Source of the DNA: Pseudomonas sp. 10S4
GTDB lineage: Bacteria > Pseudomonadota > Gammaproteobacteria > Pseudomonadales > Pseudomonadaceae
Length of the DNA stretch: 64,000 nucleotides
NCBI RefSeq assembly: GCF_034344865.1
Contig: NZ_CP133774.1
Span: 6,634,001 to 6,698,000, forward strand
Direction: 5' to 3'
In this document: piece by piece, positions 24,848 to 32,325 of the stretch
Layout: every line of letters starts with the position of its first letter
Numbering within the stretch: the stretch's first letter is position 1
Notes under the pieces: model-generated
Told to the model about the DNA's origin: nothing
Seen by the model: only the letters and a program-made list of their open reading frames with translations
Database searches by the model: none
Made by a program: the position numbers and the translations under genes

Positions 24848-25452
24848 GCTGCCCCCTTCAATTCCTTGATAAGTGCCCGGCATTCGGACTTTATGGTCTT
24901 CAGTTGTTCAATGGTGTAGCGCTTCGGTTCGTGCGGCCCCTCCAGCCAATCCAACTTGTCGGCGCCGATGCGCTTCACCAGCTCAATGCGGTAATTGACG
25001 ATGTTCCCGGACTGGTGGTTGTTGCATGGCGCGCATTGGCGCCACACATTCAGCGGTTCGAATCGGAGCTCTGGATTGCCACCGACGGTGCGGTAATGAC
25101 CGGCGTGCCACTGGCCGTTGTGGTATCGCCCACAGCTCACGCATGGCAGCGCGGCGTCACGCAGGCGGATCCATTCGTTGAACACAACCTGCGTTTCGCG
25201 CAGGTGGTCGGCCCAGGTCTTCAGCTTCTCCTTGCGGACCTTTATCTTGCGTCGCTCGACATCCGCCAGGGCTTTACGCGTGGTTGCCTGGCCCTTCTCT
25301 GACTTCCCGTGAGCGACGGCGCACTCGATCTCTCCGCACACAGCCTGGGAGTCGCGCACAGGCGTGAACATCACTCGGCAGGAAGGGCAACGTCTCCGGC
25401 GTGGGCCGCCGGACGTGAGCGGGGTCTTGCGCTGCAGCGGGGTGCGCTTCAT
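24844..25452 (-). CDS. ninG: Recombination protein NinG (Rap)
   Basis: The 202-residue protein is the lambda NinG/Rap type, a structure-specific nuclease that resolves recombination intermediates. Visible are the basic N-terminus MKRTPLQRKTPL, a CPSC...C...C zinc site (RCPSCRVMFTPVRDSQAVCG) and the HNH-like core PCVSCGRYHNGQWHAGHYRTVGGN ... QCAPCNNHQSGN (written here in parts: PCVSCGRYHNG, WHAGHYR, QCAPCNNHQSGN). It is in a tight chain with the DUF1367 gene (four-base overlap). Confidence 0.93.
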   Translation of the reverse strand: MKRTPLQRKTPLTSGGPRRRRCPSCRVMFTPVRDSQAVCGEIECAVAHGKSEKGQATTRKALADVERRKIKVRKEKLKTWADHLRETQVVFNEWIRLRDAALPCVSCGRYHNGQWHAGHYRTVGGNPELRFEPLNVWRQCAPCNNHQSGNIVNYRIELVKRIGADKLDWLEGPHEPKRYTIEQLKTIKSECRALIKELKGAA

Positions 25453-26036
25453 GCGTAACTCCCCAACTGATCGGCCGCAGAAAGCGCGTCAGCTTCATTT
25501 TCAAAGTGCGCGGACAACACCAGCCGCCAGCAGGCGTTGAAGACGTCGCGATAAAGCGGCTCGAAAGCAGTGTCGTCCATACTTGCCCAACTGATCGACT
25601 TGGCCTCTTTGCGGATCCCTTCAGGCGTGTGCACCAGGTGGAAGTGGCCGGCCTCGATCGTCACCCACTCACGGAAGGCTTCGCGGGACTTGTCCACGGC
25701 CGGGAAACGTTCGGCGCGGGCCAGCTCAAGTCCGGTAACGTATGCCGCGACCGCATCAGACAGCTGACCCGGCTTTCCGCTTTGCGCTTCGAAGAACTTG
25801 GCCAGCCCCTGAATGCCGCGCATCTCCTGGCGCGGAATCAGCCCGCCGACCGGCTCCCAGTACTCCCACGCCAGATCGAGCATCGAGAAGAATTTGCCGT
25901 GGAACTTGCCATTGCGCATGCGGGTGAACTTGCCGTGAATGATCTGGCCTGCCTTCCACTTCTGAACGGTTTCACGGTCCGCCTCGGTGGCTGGCACCAG
26001 GCCCTGGGCGGTGCGGATAAGTGCGAGTTCAGCCAT
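25449..26036 (-). CDS. DUF1367 family protein
   Basis: The 195-residue protein (MAELALIRTAQGLVPATE; GKFTRMRNGKFHGKFF near 35-50; FREWVTIEAGHF) matches the DUF1367 family that accompanies ninG-type genes in lambdoid phages. The N-terminal half resembles small basic nucleic-acid-binding proteins. Overlaps at both ends show that it belongs to the early minus-strand operon. Biochemical function is not established. Confidence 0.85.
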   Translation of the reverse strand: MAELALIRTAQGLVPATEADRETVQKWKAGQIIHGKFTRMRNGKFHGKFFSMLDLAWEYWEPVGGLIPRQEMRGIQGLAKFFEAQSGKPGQLSDAVAAYVTGLELARAERFPAVDKSREAFREWVTIEAGHFHLVHTPEGIRKEAKSISWASMDDTAFEPLYRDVFNACWRLVLSAHFENEADALSAADQLGSYA

Positions 26037-26211
26037 GGGATGCCTCCCCTACTTCGCTGGCCAACTTCCCTACGCGCTCCTTCGCCAGATGCACTAGATC
26101 GGAATAATCGCTCGCATTCATCGCAGGGATGCAGACAAAAAGAACCCCGGCTGTGGCGAGTGCGTGCGCAGCCTCCATAGACTGACGCAGATCTTTTGGG
26201 AGAGCCTTCAT
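26029..26211 (-). CDS. DUF1382-like small protein
   Basis: The 60-residue protein (MKALPKDLRQSMEAAHALATAGVLFVCIPAMNASDY) shows the DUF1382 pattern: an N-terminal helix, a hydrophobic GVLFV-IP segment and a C-terminal helix. It overlaps the genes on both sides (8 and 4 bases). Function unknown; a typical member of lambdoid nin/ea clusters. Confidence 0.7.
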   Translation of the reverse strand: MKALPKDLRQSMEAAHALATAGVLFVCIPAMNASDYSDLVHLAKERVGKLASEVGEASHG

Positions 26212-26726
26212 GCCTGCTCTCCCTTGCCCGTGGCGGCATCGATACTTGCCAGAATTGCTTTGCGGCGAGGAAAAAGCGGCGACACTTCCCCGGTTTCATC
26301 CAGCATGTGGCGAACCTTGGCATCGGACATGATGAACTCGCGGCATCCAGCGAGAACGGCCGCCATCGATTCGTTTTCAGCCTTGAGCTGCCCCGCCCCA
26401 CGCTGCACAACTTCCATCTGGCTACGCAGGGCGCCGGCTTCAGCGCTGACGTGGTCGAACTGGGTGGCGAGGTGCTCTTCCAGCGACACCTGATCACGCT
26501 GCCAGTCGATATCGTCGTGGTAGTAACCGAAGCGTGCGCAGAGGCTGCGGTGGAAGTTTTTGAAGCTGGCATCCAACCGCTCGTTCTCGGCGACCAAATC
26601 GGCGATGGTTTCAACCGTGCAGACGTCAAACAACTCCCCGACGGCCTTGCCGAATTCACTCGAGCCATTGCAGTTTTCGGCGCGGCACGCGTCGAGCAGC
26701 CGCTTCAGTTCAGTGTGGTCTGTCAT
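26208..26726 (-). CDS. Ea22-like phage early protein, unknown function
   Basis: The 172-residue acidic, helical protein (MTDHTELKRLLDACRAENC; IADLVAENERLDASFKNFHRSL; LRSQMEVVQRGAGQLKAENESMAAVL) contains coiled-coil segments like those of phage Ead/Ea22-type proteins. Its end (VRHMLDETGEVSPLFPRRKAILASI) is more ordered. It is part of the overlapping early operon. No enzymatic motif is seen. Confidence 0.65.
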   Translation of the reverse strand: MTDHTELKRLLDACRAENCNGSSEFGKAVGELFDVCTVETIADLVAENERLDASFKNFHRSLCARFGYYHDDIDWQRDQVSLEEHLATQFDHVSAEAGALRSQMEVVQRGAGQLKAENESMAAVLAGCREFIMSDAKVRHMLDETGEVSPLFPRRKAILASIDAATGKGEQA

Positions 26727-27226
26727 TGCGATATCCCTTTCAGCAGTTCCTGCAGCTGTTTCAGCTTGCCGACGGCTTCAGCATTACCTTCGCGCTCCGC
26801 CTCAACCGAAAGAGCAACTTCCTCTATGCGAGTGGCCAGTGCCTTCATGCGCTTGCTGAAGTCATCAGCAAGGCCCGCCACTTCGCCGGAAAGGCTGGCC
26901 AGAACGTCCAGGGCGCCTTCGGTCTTTTTGATCGAAACAACGGTTTGCTTGGCTGCCTGGCTCACGGCTTGCTCCTTGATTGGTTTGGGGGTTGCTGCGT
27001 CACGCTGAAACTTGCCGCCGACCGGCTCACGGATCAGGCCGGCATCCTTAAGCTCGCCAAGGGCGCGGCGGATGGCGTAGGGCGATGCCCCGGTGGCTTT
27101 GGCTGTCGATACAGCGCCGTGGATTTCGTGGTTGCTCCAGCTCGTTTGAATCGGGACGTAGCCAAAGACCTTTTGGGCGATTGAGGATTGGCCGGCGAGG
27201 ATCTGCTGCTGCCTTGCTTCGTTCAT
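26723..27226 (-). CDS. Winged-helix/coiled-coil early protein
   Basis: Residues 10-75 look like a winged helix (IHGAVSTAKATGASPYAIRRALGELKDAGLIREP). A Lys/Pro linker is followed by a long coiled coil (GLADDFSKRMKALATRIEEV). The 167-residue protein probably binds DNA and oligomerises. It overlaps its neighbours by four bases and one base. It may be a regulator or a replication accessory; no named family recognised. Confidence 0.65.
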   Translation of the reverse strand: MNEARQQQILAGQSSIAQKVFGYVPIQTSWSNHEIHGAVSTAKATGASPYAIRRALGELKDAGLIREPVGGKFQRDAATPKPIKEQAVSQAAKQTVVSIKKTEGALDVLASLSGEVAGLADDFSKRMKALATRIEEVALSVEAEREGNAEAVGKLKQLQELLKGISQ

Positions 27227-28020
27227 CAGAAGCTCTCCTTACGTTGCGCGGCAGCAATGGCCACGCGGAACTTGCGCTTGCGCAGATAGGTGTCGACCCG
27301 ATCTGCCTGAGCCTTCTTGAGCCGCTCGCGCTTTTGCTGGGTCTTCGCCGCGTCGACGATCTGCCGCACTTCAGCAAGCTTCTCGCGCAACTGCGGTGAC
27401 GGTTTAGCTTCGGAACCAGTGAGAAGCCCGGCGATGGCTTGGCCATCGGTAGTGATGGGCGCGATTCGCAGATCAGCCAGGTACTGAGTGCCAGTCTGCT
27501 GAGTGATCAGTTGCATACGGACTGCCGACTCGATCGCTGTAACCCGGCGCGCAGGATCAAGGCCGAGGGAAACGCTCCAAGTGGTCGGTTTGGCTTCAGC
27601 CCGGGCGGCAGAAACCAGACGCTCGTAGGCGCTGTTAAACGCCATCCGAGCGCCGACCACATCTCGACGACTCAAGATCGGCTGGGCAGCGACCATCGCT
27701 TGGCGTATTTCGGCGGTCATCACGACTGTTTCAAATTCGTCGCCCCCGGTCAGTGCGATAGACCAAGCTTCGTCTTTGCCTGGGCGGCCATCGGCTGCTT
27801 GGACGCGCTGCAGAATGTCGGCCATGGATAGGCGGCCTTTCACCTCAATTCGGCAGGCCTTCAGCGCCGCCTTGACGATAGGCACCGCGTAAGCGCAAAG
27901 GTCCTCAGCCATCATCGCGGCAGTGCCTGGGTTCATTTCCTGACCCATGGCTTCAGCGGTTGCGCAGATGGCGGCTGCCAAACCGGCAACCTGCTGATCG
28001 TTCATCTCAGAGGTATTCAT
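27226..28020 (-). CDS. Replication-associated protein in the lambda P position
   Basis: Start MNTSEMNDQQVAGLAAAIC at 28020 is chosen, because the frame upstream runs into the O-like gene. The 264-residue helical protein has a conserved N-terminal block (MAEDLCAYAVPIVKAALKACRIEVKGRLS, in parts), a centre (DEAWSIALTGGDEFETVV) and a very basic C-terminus (KTQQKRERLKKAQADRVD). Directly following the O-like initiator it occupies the place of the helicase loader P; no Walker motif is present. Role by position only. Confidence 0.65.
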   Translation of the reverse strand: MNTSEMNDQQVAGLAAAICATAEAMGQEMNPGTAAMMAEDLCAYAVPIVKAALKACRIEVKGRLSMADILQRVQAADGRPGKDEAWSIALTGGDEFETVVMTAEIRQAMVAAQPILSRRDVVGARMAFNSAYERLVSAARAEAKPTTWSVSLGLDPARRVTAIESAVRMQLITQQTGTQYLADLRIAPITTDGQAIAGLLTGSEAKPSPQLREKLAEVRQIVDAAKTQQKRERLKKAQADRVDTYLRKRKFRVAIAAAQRKESF

Positions 28021-28986
28021 TGCGCTCTCCCGCCTGGCGCCCAGCCAGAACCATTTGCGCGGCTTGCTCTGCTGCTGAAAGGTTCGCTTCGGTGCGCTCC
28101 ATCTGGCGGGCCGTGGTCCCATTGATGCGCTGACCGGTAACCCACTGGGTGTGGTAGCTCTCGGCGTTGGCCAGCAGATCGTTGAGGCTGTGACATTTGC
28201 GCAGCACGGCGGCATCGCTGGTTTTCAGGAAGTGGGCAGCAACGTGGTGCGCAACATCAGCACCAAGGCGGCTGACAAGCTGCCCGAGCTGGCCGCCGAC
28301 CTTGGCGTTCCACACCGGCCAGGCGCCGTAGCGCTTGCGGTAAGCCATGGCGTAGTTCGCCCAGGTCTTGAACGTCTTGCAGGTCTGGTCTTTTGGGCCG
28401 GGCATATCGGAGGGAATCTCAACCCGTGGCGCTTCGGTGCGATCAACCACCAGCACCAAGCCGCGGGACTGGGCCGGCTTGCCGGTACCGTCCTGCATAT
28501 CCTGATTACTGGTTACCTGATTGGTACCCTGATTATTGGTACCCTGATTTGTCGGAGATTTTTCCGACCCTGGCCCGGATTTTTTCCGACCTTGCTCGGA
28601 GATTTATCCGAGCAAGGTCGGATATTTTTCCGACCATCGATAGCATCAGAGGTCGGATATTTTTCCGACCCATCCAATTTTCGGTTCCACTCTTTCGCCT
28701 TTTCGGTCAGACGGATCAGCGTGATGCTGGAAGTACTCGACAACTCGATTAGGCCGGCATCACGCAACGCTTTCAGCAAGCGGTAAGCAGTGTCCGGTTT
28801 GTCGGTGAGAAGCGGCAGCTCTTCAACGATCTTGCTCTTGCTCAGCGCGAAGTAAATCCCGGAATCCGTCTTGATTGGATTGGCCCAGCTCGGGCTCTCG
28901 TAGACGAAGGCAAACAGCAGGGCCTGCTGAGAATTGAGCCCCCACTCCAGCGCCTTCACCTGATTGATCGTGACGGTGTATTGCAT
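28007..28986 (-). pseudogene. Replication initiation protein, lambda O-like (frameshifted)
   Basis: Residues 1-110 form a winged-helix initiator domain (MQYTVTINQVKALEWGLNSQ; LRDAGLIELSSTSSITLIRL). The middle, encoded by the iterons, is low complexity. The frame breaks within them; adding one G at the GGG run (CCC 28569-28571 on the plus strand) continues SEKSPTNQGTNNQGTNQV into the C-terminal domain (FKTWANYAMAYRKRYGAWP ... FLKTSDAAVLRKCHSLNDLL). The repaired length is 326 residues. Without repair the C-terminal half, probably the part contacting the loader, would be missing. It overlaps the next gene by 14 bases. Confidence 0.82.
28553..28669. repeat. Replication origin iterons inside the O-like gene
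   Basis: Palindromic 16-mers of consensus TCGGAKATTTWTCCGA start at 28553, 28597, 28619 and 28654, with a degenerate copy at 28575. The first four starts are exactly 22 bp apart; the last is 35 bp further on. The copy at 28591-28618 extends to a 28-bp palindrome with 11-base arms. Next to them (28504-28551) lie short TGGTACCCTGATT repeats. The arrangement inside the initiator gene matches lambda ori. Confidence 0.85.
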
Positions 28987-29055
28987 GTCATGCGCTCATA
29001 AGAGTGGTGTTGGCCGTGTCGTAACTCTCGACAGCACGAAGGTGTTCAGTGTCGA

Positions 29056-29901
29056 TCACAGAGGACCTCCGAGAAGATCGGCGTCACGGCGCGCCCAGAG
29101 AGCCTGAAGCTTCGTCAGCCCCTTACCGGTTACTCGTGGAGTGGACACGGTGGTCTTGCCATTCTCTGGATGCTCGAAGGTGCTGAGCTTCGCAGTGAGG
29201 TAGCCGGACTCAATCGGGCCCTGCATCGGTTCGTTTTTGCGGATGGTGACCCAGCGGCGCTGACGCAGAAACGCCATTAGACGATTCTGGCCAGTGCCGA
29301 TCAGTTTCGCGGCCTCGGCCACCGAGTAGGTTTCGTGCGTCACAGTGACAGCGTCGAAGAAAGCCGTCTTTGGTGCGTCGGCGGCGACCTTTTGCTCAAG
29401 CATCAGGTTTTCGTGGGAAAGCTCAGTGTTGTCCGCTTCCAGCGCGACGACCTTCTTCACGTTGTCGGTGAGCAAGGCCAGCAAGGTGCGTGGGTCATTG
29501 AGAGCGGCGGCGTAGTCGAAGGCTGGCTTGGCGTGAACCAGACGCCAGAAGTCTTTAACGAGGCGCTTCTTGAATTCGCGAACAATCGCGCTGTTGCGCA
29601 TATAGGTAAGGATCAGCGTCGACTGCTGCTCGTTGAGGAGAGCGAATTCTGTGGGGCGCCCTCCTGTACTTTCGGATTTGAAATCCAGAAGTCCGAACTC
29701 TTGAAGATCGGACTGGTAGGTACGGGCCAGCTTGATAACGCTGGCGTGATCCACTTCACAGCCTGCGGCGATGGCGAGAGTGGTTGTGACCGCCTCACCA
29801 TCTACAAGGCTAACGATTTCGGTACGCGACACGTTTTCGAAATTAACAAAACGTGTCGCGACATTGGTCTGGGTATTGACGGGGATAGATTGTGTATTCA
29901 T
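29056..29901 (-). CDS. Rha/KilAC-type phage antirepressor-like regulator
   Basis: The 281-residue protein has a Rha-type N-terminal domain (EIVSLVDGEAVTTTLAIA; QSTLILTYMRNSAIVREFKKRLV) and a C-terminal ANT/KilAC domain (YSVAEAAKLIGTGQNRLMAFL, near 190-210; SGYLTAKLSTFEHPENGK). Such proteins act as antirepressors or immunity regulators. It lies in the early minus-strand operon downstream of cro. The 36-bp inverted repeat copy B is within its first 25 codons, encoding VATRFVNFENVSRT, which suggests autoregulation or binding there. Confidence 0.85.
   Translation of the reverse strand: MNTQSIPVNTQTNVATRFVNFENVSRTEIVSLVDGEAVTTTLAIAAGCEVDHASVIKLARTYQSDLQEFGLLDFKSESTGGRPTEFALLNEQQSTLILTYMRNSAIVREFKKRLVKDFWRLVHAKPAFDYAAALNDPRTLLALLTDNVKKVVALEADNTELSHENLMLEQKVAADAPKTAFFDAVTVTHETYSVAEAAKLIGTGQNRLMAFLRQRRWVTIRKNEPMQGPIESGYLTAKLSTFEHPENGKTTVSTPRVTGKGLTKLQALWARRDADLLGGPL
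29825..29860. repeat. 36-bp inverted repeat, copy B
   Basis: The arms CGCGACACGTTTT and AAAACGTGTCGCG (13 bases each, perfect) lie within 29825-29860, inside the 5' end of the antirepressor gene. Spacing of the 8-base cores is identical to copy A. Confidence 0.8.
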
Positions 29902-29928
29902 TATTACCTCGCTGATGTAGCAATGAGC

Positions 29929-29955
29929 CAGGCCACGAACCTGGCTTTTTTGTGC
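29929..29955 (+). terminator. Terminator-like hairpin reading on the plus strand
   Basis: AGCCAGG-CCACGAA-CCTGGCT followed by TTTTTT lies between the antirepressor start and the YmfL-like stop. The U tract is on the plus strand only, so it would stop antisense transcription rather than the operon itself. Confidence 0.6.
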
Positions 29956-29962
29956 CTGTGAT

Positions 29963-30430
29963 TTAGGCGCGGGCTTTGTGCAACTCTATTACCGCCCCGA
30001 CAGCCTCAAGGCTGGCCGACATGTACTTGGCATGCAGGGCGCGAATCTTTTGGGCTTCGCTCGCGTCGATCTCGCCGTCTTGCAGCGCAGAAGCCACCAT
30101 CTGATCCAGGGCGCCACGCTGGGCAGATGCAGCCAGCGAGCGCTGGTACAGATCGACGTTGTCCAACTCCCCCGCTTCCGGGATCTTCACGAACACACCG
30201 CCATACATTGCGCAGATGTAGTCCGGTAGATGCTCGGTCTTCGTTTCGCTTTCCAGCACGAAGATCTCTGCGTCACTCAGCGGCTTGCATCCGGCCGTTT
30301 CGTAAATCTGGTTTTCCAGTCGTTTGTCCTTGATGCCGAGGCGAGCCGCTGCGCAGTCCATCCCGCCAGGGAAAGCGTTGGACACCGCCGCCATTACTTG
30401 GCGGCGGGTCTCTAGCACGGTGGTTTTCAT
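29963..30430 (-). CDS. YmfL-like regulatory protein (CII position)
   Basis: The 155-residue protein (MKTTVLETRRQVMAAVSNAF; CAAARLGIKDKRLENQIYETAG, a helix-turn-helix-like part near 25-50; a C-terminal helical half rich in Ala) matches the YmfL family of putative prophage regulators. Being the second gene after cro it occupies the CII place and may set the lysis-lysogeny choice. It is preceded by an intergenic RNA hairpin (30473-30512). Confidence 0.8.
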   Translation of the reverse strand: MKTTVLETRRQVMAAVSNAFPGGMDCAAARLGIKDKRLENQIYETAGCKPLSDAEIFVLESETKTEHLPDYICAMYGGVFVKIPEAGELDNVDLYQRSLAASAQRGALDQMVASALQDGEIDASEAQKIRALHAKYMSASLEAVGAVIELHKARA

Positions 30431-30472
30431 GTCCTAGTTTTTCCTTGAGTCGTTTGCGTTCAAGATTGCTTC

Positions 30473-30512
30473 GTCGCCTCTACAGGCATTGCGCTTGCCT
30501 GACCTAGGCGAC
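30473..30512 (-). promoter_or_regulatory. Extended RNA hairpin between cro and the CII-position gene
   Basis: GTCGCCT (30506-30512 as read on the minus strand) pairs with AGGCGAC (30473-30479), enclosing CAGGCA/TGCCTG (30496-30501 with 30483-30488). There is no U tract. It sits where lambda has nutR/tR1, so it may be part of an antitermination or attenuation site. Confidence 0.5.
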
Positions 30513-30548
30513 CTCCCTTTCAGCCCCGCTTGGAGCTGATGATAAGAT

Positions 30549-30752
30549 TTAGGCGGCCGTTCTTTTGGCGGACTGAACCGGAAATGGGCGAAGCTCTTCG
30601 GCGGTGTACTTCCCGTCTTCATGTTCAATTACATATACGACACGACCGACGCGAATCGCCTTGTTTAAGGCTCCTTGGGACATGCCGAGCAGCACTGCTG
30701 TCTTGGTCTGGCCGTTGGCTTCTGCGAATTGAGATAGCGGGATTCGGCTCAT
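30549..30752 (-). CDS. cro: Cro-like repressor
   Basis: The 67-residue protein (MSRIPLSQFAEANGQTKTAVLLGMSQGALNKAIRVGRVVYVI) has a Cro-type helix-turn-helix (QTKTAVLLGMSQGALNKAI, about 15-33) followed by beta strands and a basic tail. It is the first gene of the minus-strand early operon, divergent from the repressor gene, with GGAG nine bases before its ATG. It should bind the OR operators at 30787-30848. Confidence 0.9.
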   Translation of the reverse strand: MSRIPLSQFAEANGQTKTAVLLGMSQGALNKAIRVGRVVYVIEHEDGKYTAEELRPFPVQSAKRTAA

Positions 30753-30782
30753 AGCCAGAACTCCAGTGGTTCACTTAAGGGC

Positions 30783-30811
30783 AGGTTATCTCCACGGGAG
30801 ATACTTTGCAA
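30783..30811 (-). promoter_or_regulatory. Early promoter pR (cro side)
   Basis: On the minus strand TTGCAA (30806-30811) and TAACCT (30783-30788) are 17 bases apart. The spacer and -10 overlap operator OR1 (30787-30803), so repressor binding would block it. Confidence 0.7.
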
Positions 30812-30848
30812 CTCCACTGGAGATGGCGACGTATCGCCATTGGGAATA
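30787..30848. promoter_or_regulatory. OR operator region with three sites
   Basis: Three 17-bp near-palindromes are centred at 30795 (TATCTCCACGGGAGATA), 30817 (CAACTCCACTGGAGATG) and 30840 (TATCGCCATTGGGAATA), 22-23 bp apart, between cro and the repressor gene. The third is the most degenerate and closest to the repressor start, as expected for an OR3-like site controlling pRM. Confidence 0.82.
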
Positions 30849-30858
30849 TTCTTGAAAA

Positions 30859-31554
30859 ATGAGCACAGAAAGACGCGATCTAGAGGACTGGGAAAAGCAG
30901 GAGTGCGCAGCACTCAAGGCTGCCTTGGCCGAACATAATGCGGGGCTGCCGAAGGGCAGGAAGCTGACGCAGGAAGAAATTGCTCATCAGGTTGGCATGA
31001 GTCAGGGCACGCTGGGCAGTCATCTAAATGGCCATAGACCGGTAACTCAAAAGCTAGCGGTTGCTATGGCGAAGCTTCTTGACGTTCCGATATCGAAGTT
31101 CAGTAAAAGGCTGGCCGGACAGATAGCGGATATGGCCTCCGCGGTTGGCGAGGCGCCAAATTCTGATTCATTGATTACTTGCGAAACAAGCGAAGAAGCA
31201 AATCCAGAGACCCCTTCGACTCAAACAATTAAGGACAGGCATAAAGATCCGCGAGAGGTGATCATGGCCTTGTTCTTAATTGCCACGAAAGCATCGATTA
31301 CCGGACTAACTGAAGCGCATGCGAAGAGAATCCTCGCTATCAGAGATGAGATGGTCCACCCGCGAACCCAAACCTATAGCGCCCTTCCGACCGGTCTTGA
31401 TGGAATCGCCGCAGCGGCCTTCAAAATTTCCGAGGAAGGCGGATTTTCAGATGATCTCTTCTCGATGCTTGAGCACGGGTTGAGCAAACATAGCCACAAG
31501 GAACAGGCAAAAAAAGATGTCCGCCCAAAGAAGTCTCGTACCGAGCGAAATTGA
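30859..31554 (+). CDS. cI: CI-position XRE repressor lacking a LexA/S24 domain
   Basis: The 231-residue protein has a CI-type N-terminus with helix-turn-helix (LTQEEIAHQVGMSQGTLGSHL, 36-56). After residue 95, where phage CI proteins continue into a self-cleaving S24 peptidase domain (Ala-Gly cut site, Ser/Lys dyad), it instead has an unrelated helical domain (REVIMALFLIATKASITGLT; AHAKRILAIRDEMVHPR) and a Lys-rich tail. RecA-driven self-cleavage therefore looks impossible. There is no good Shine-Dalgarno before the ATG, which may be near-leaderless as in lambda pRM. The next gene starts inside its last 13 codons. Confidence 0.85.
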   Translation: MSTERRDLEDWEKQECAALKAALAEHNAGLPKGRKLTQEEIAHQVGMSQGTLGSHLNGHRPVTQKLAVAMAKLLDVPISKFSKRLAGQIADMASAVGEAPNSDSLITCETSEEANPETPSTQTIKDRHKDPREVIMALFLIATKASITGLTEAHAKRILAIRDEMVHPRTQTYSALPTGLDGIAAAAFKISEEGGFSDDLFSMLEHGLSKHSHKEQAKKDVRPKKSRTERN

Positions 31555-32325
31555 GCTCGGCCTATTTTTGACGGGGAAACGTGTTGAGGATCCGGCGGTC
31601 TGCGGACAACATCCTCTTTTTACGGCATCGTCCAACTTAAGGGCCAGATGCGGTACAACGCCTACGTGAAAATGATCCCCGCCAGGCTTGTCTATGCCGA
31701 GGTGCTCGCATCGCTTCTCGGTCGGGCGCTCGGCTTGCCAGTCCCGCTTACAATTCCGGTTTACGCGAAGGGGCAAACTGTTGGCATAACAGCCGCACAT
31801 GTGCTCTGTGTAGCTAGCCTTGACTGCGGAGCGGCTCCAATCGGAAGGATTGCAAGACTGGATGACGTTAACGATCTGCTCACAAAGTGGACGCATATCA
31901 GGACAGCAATTGTCTTTGACGAGTTGATAGCCAATGCCGATAGGAATCTCAAGAACATCCTATTAGGAGCTGATGGCAAGATCTGGCTTATCGATCACGA
32001 AGAAGCCCTACGCGATCCCCTGACAACTGCACACAGGCAGATACAGAACTATCTCTTGAAGAGGCTATCTGAAGATTTGAGTCAGTTTGAGCTGCGGCGC
32101 ACAGCGCAGAGGCTTAAGGAGGAGTCGCTGGGCTTTGTAGACATAGACATCTCTGCTGAAGCGCTCAATGGCATGCCTACGGCGTGTCAGGTTACAGGCG
32201 CACACATGGATGCCGTGGTACAGTTTCTCACTGACCGAATTCAGCACATGCCGAAGCTTCTCGAGAGCGGCTTAGGCCTCAGTCAAACACATTTAGATCT
32301 GAACTATGACCGTCCACGCGCCTAA
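31517..32325 (+). pseudogene. HipA-like Ser/Thr kinase (frameshifted)
   Basis: ATG 31517 lies inside the repressor gene's end. The frame breaks at T5 (31617-31621); one added T gives a continuous 269-residue protein: QHPLFYGIVQLKGQMRYNAY, then VKMIPARLVYAEVLASLLG. Kinase features include Lys52 (YVKMI), the HipA-type loop FDELIANADRNLKNILL with Asp142 and Asn147, and the metal-binding Asp160 (WLIDHEEAL). It resembles the compact HipA_2 class rather than full HipA. Being co-transcribed with the repressor, it should be made in the lysogen. It overlaps the next gene by 20 bases. Confidence 0.75.

Noticed and set aside
31517..31680. A separate 45-codon gene ending at 31671
   Set aside because: With one added T the sequence continues into the kinase-like gene with a sensible beta strand, so a frameshifted single gene explains it better.
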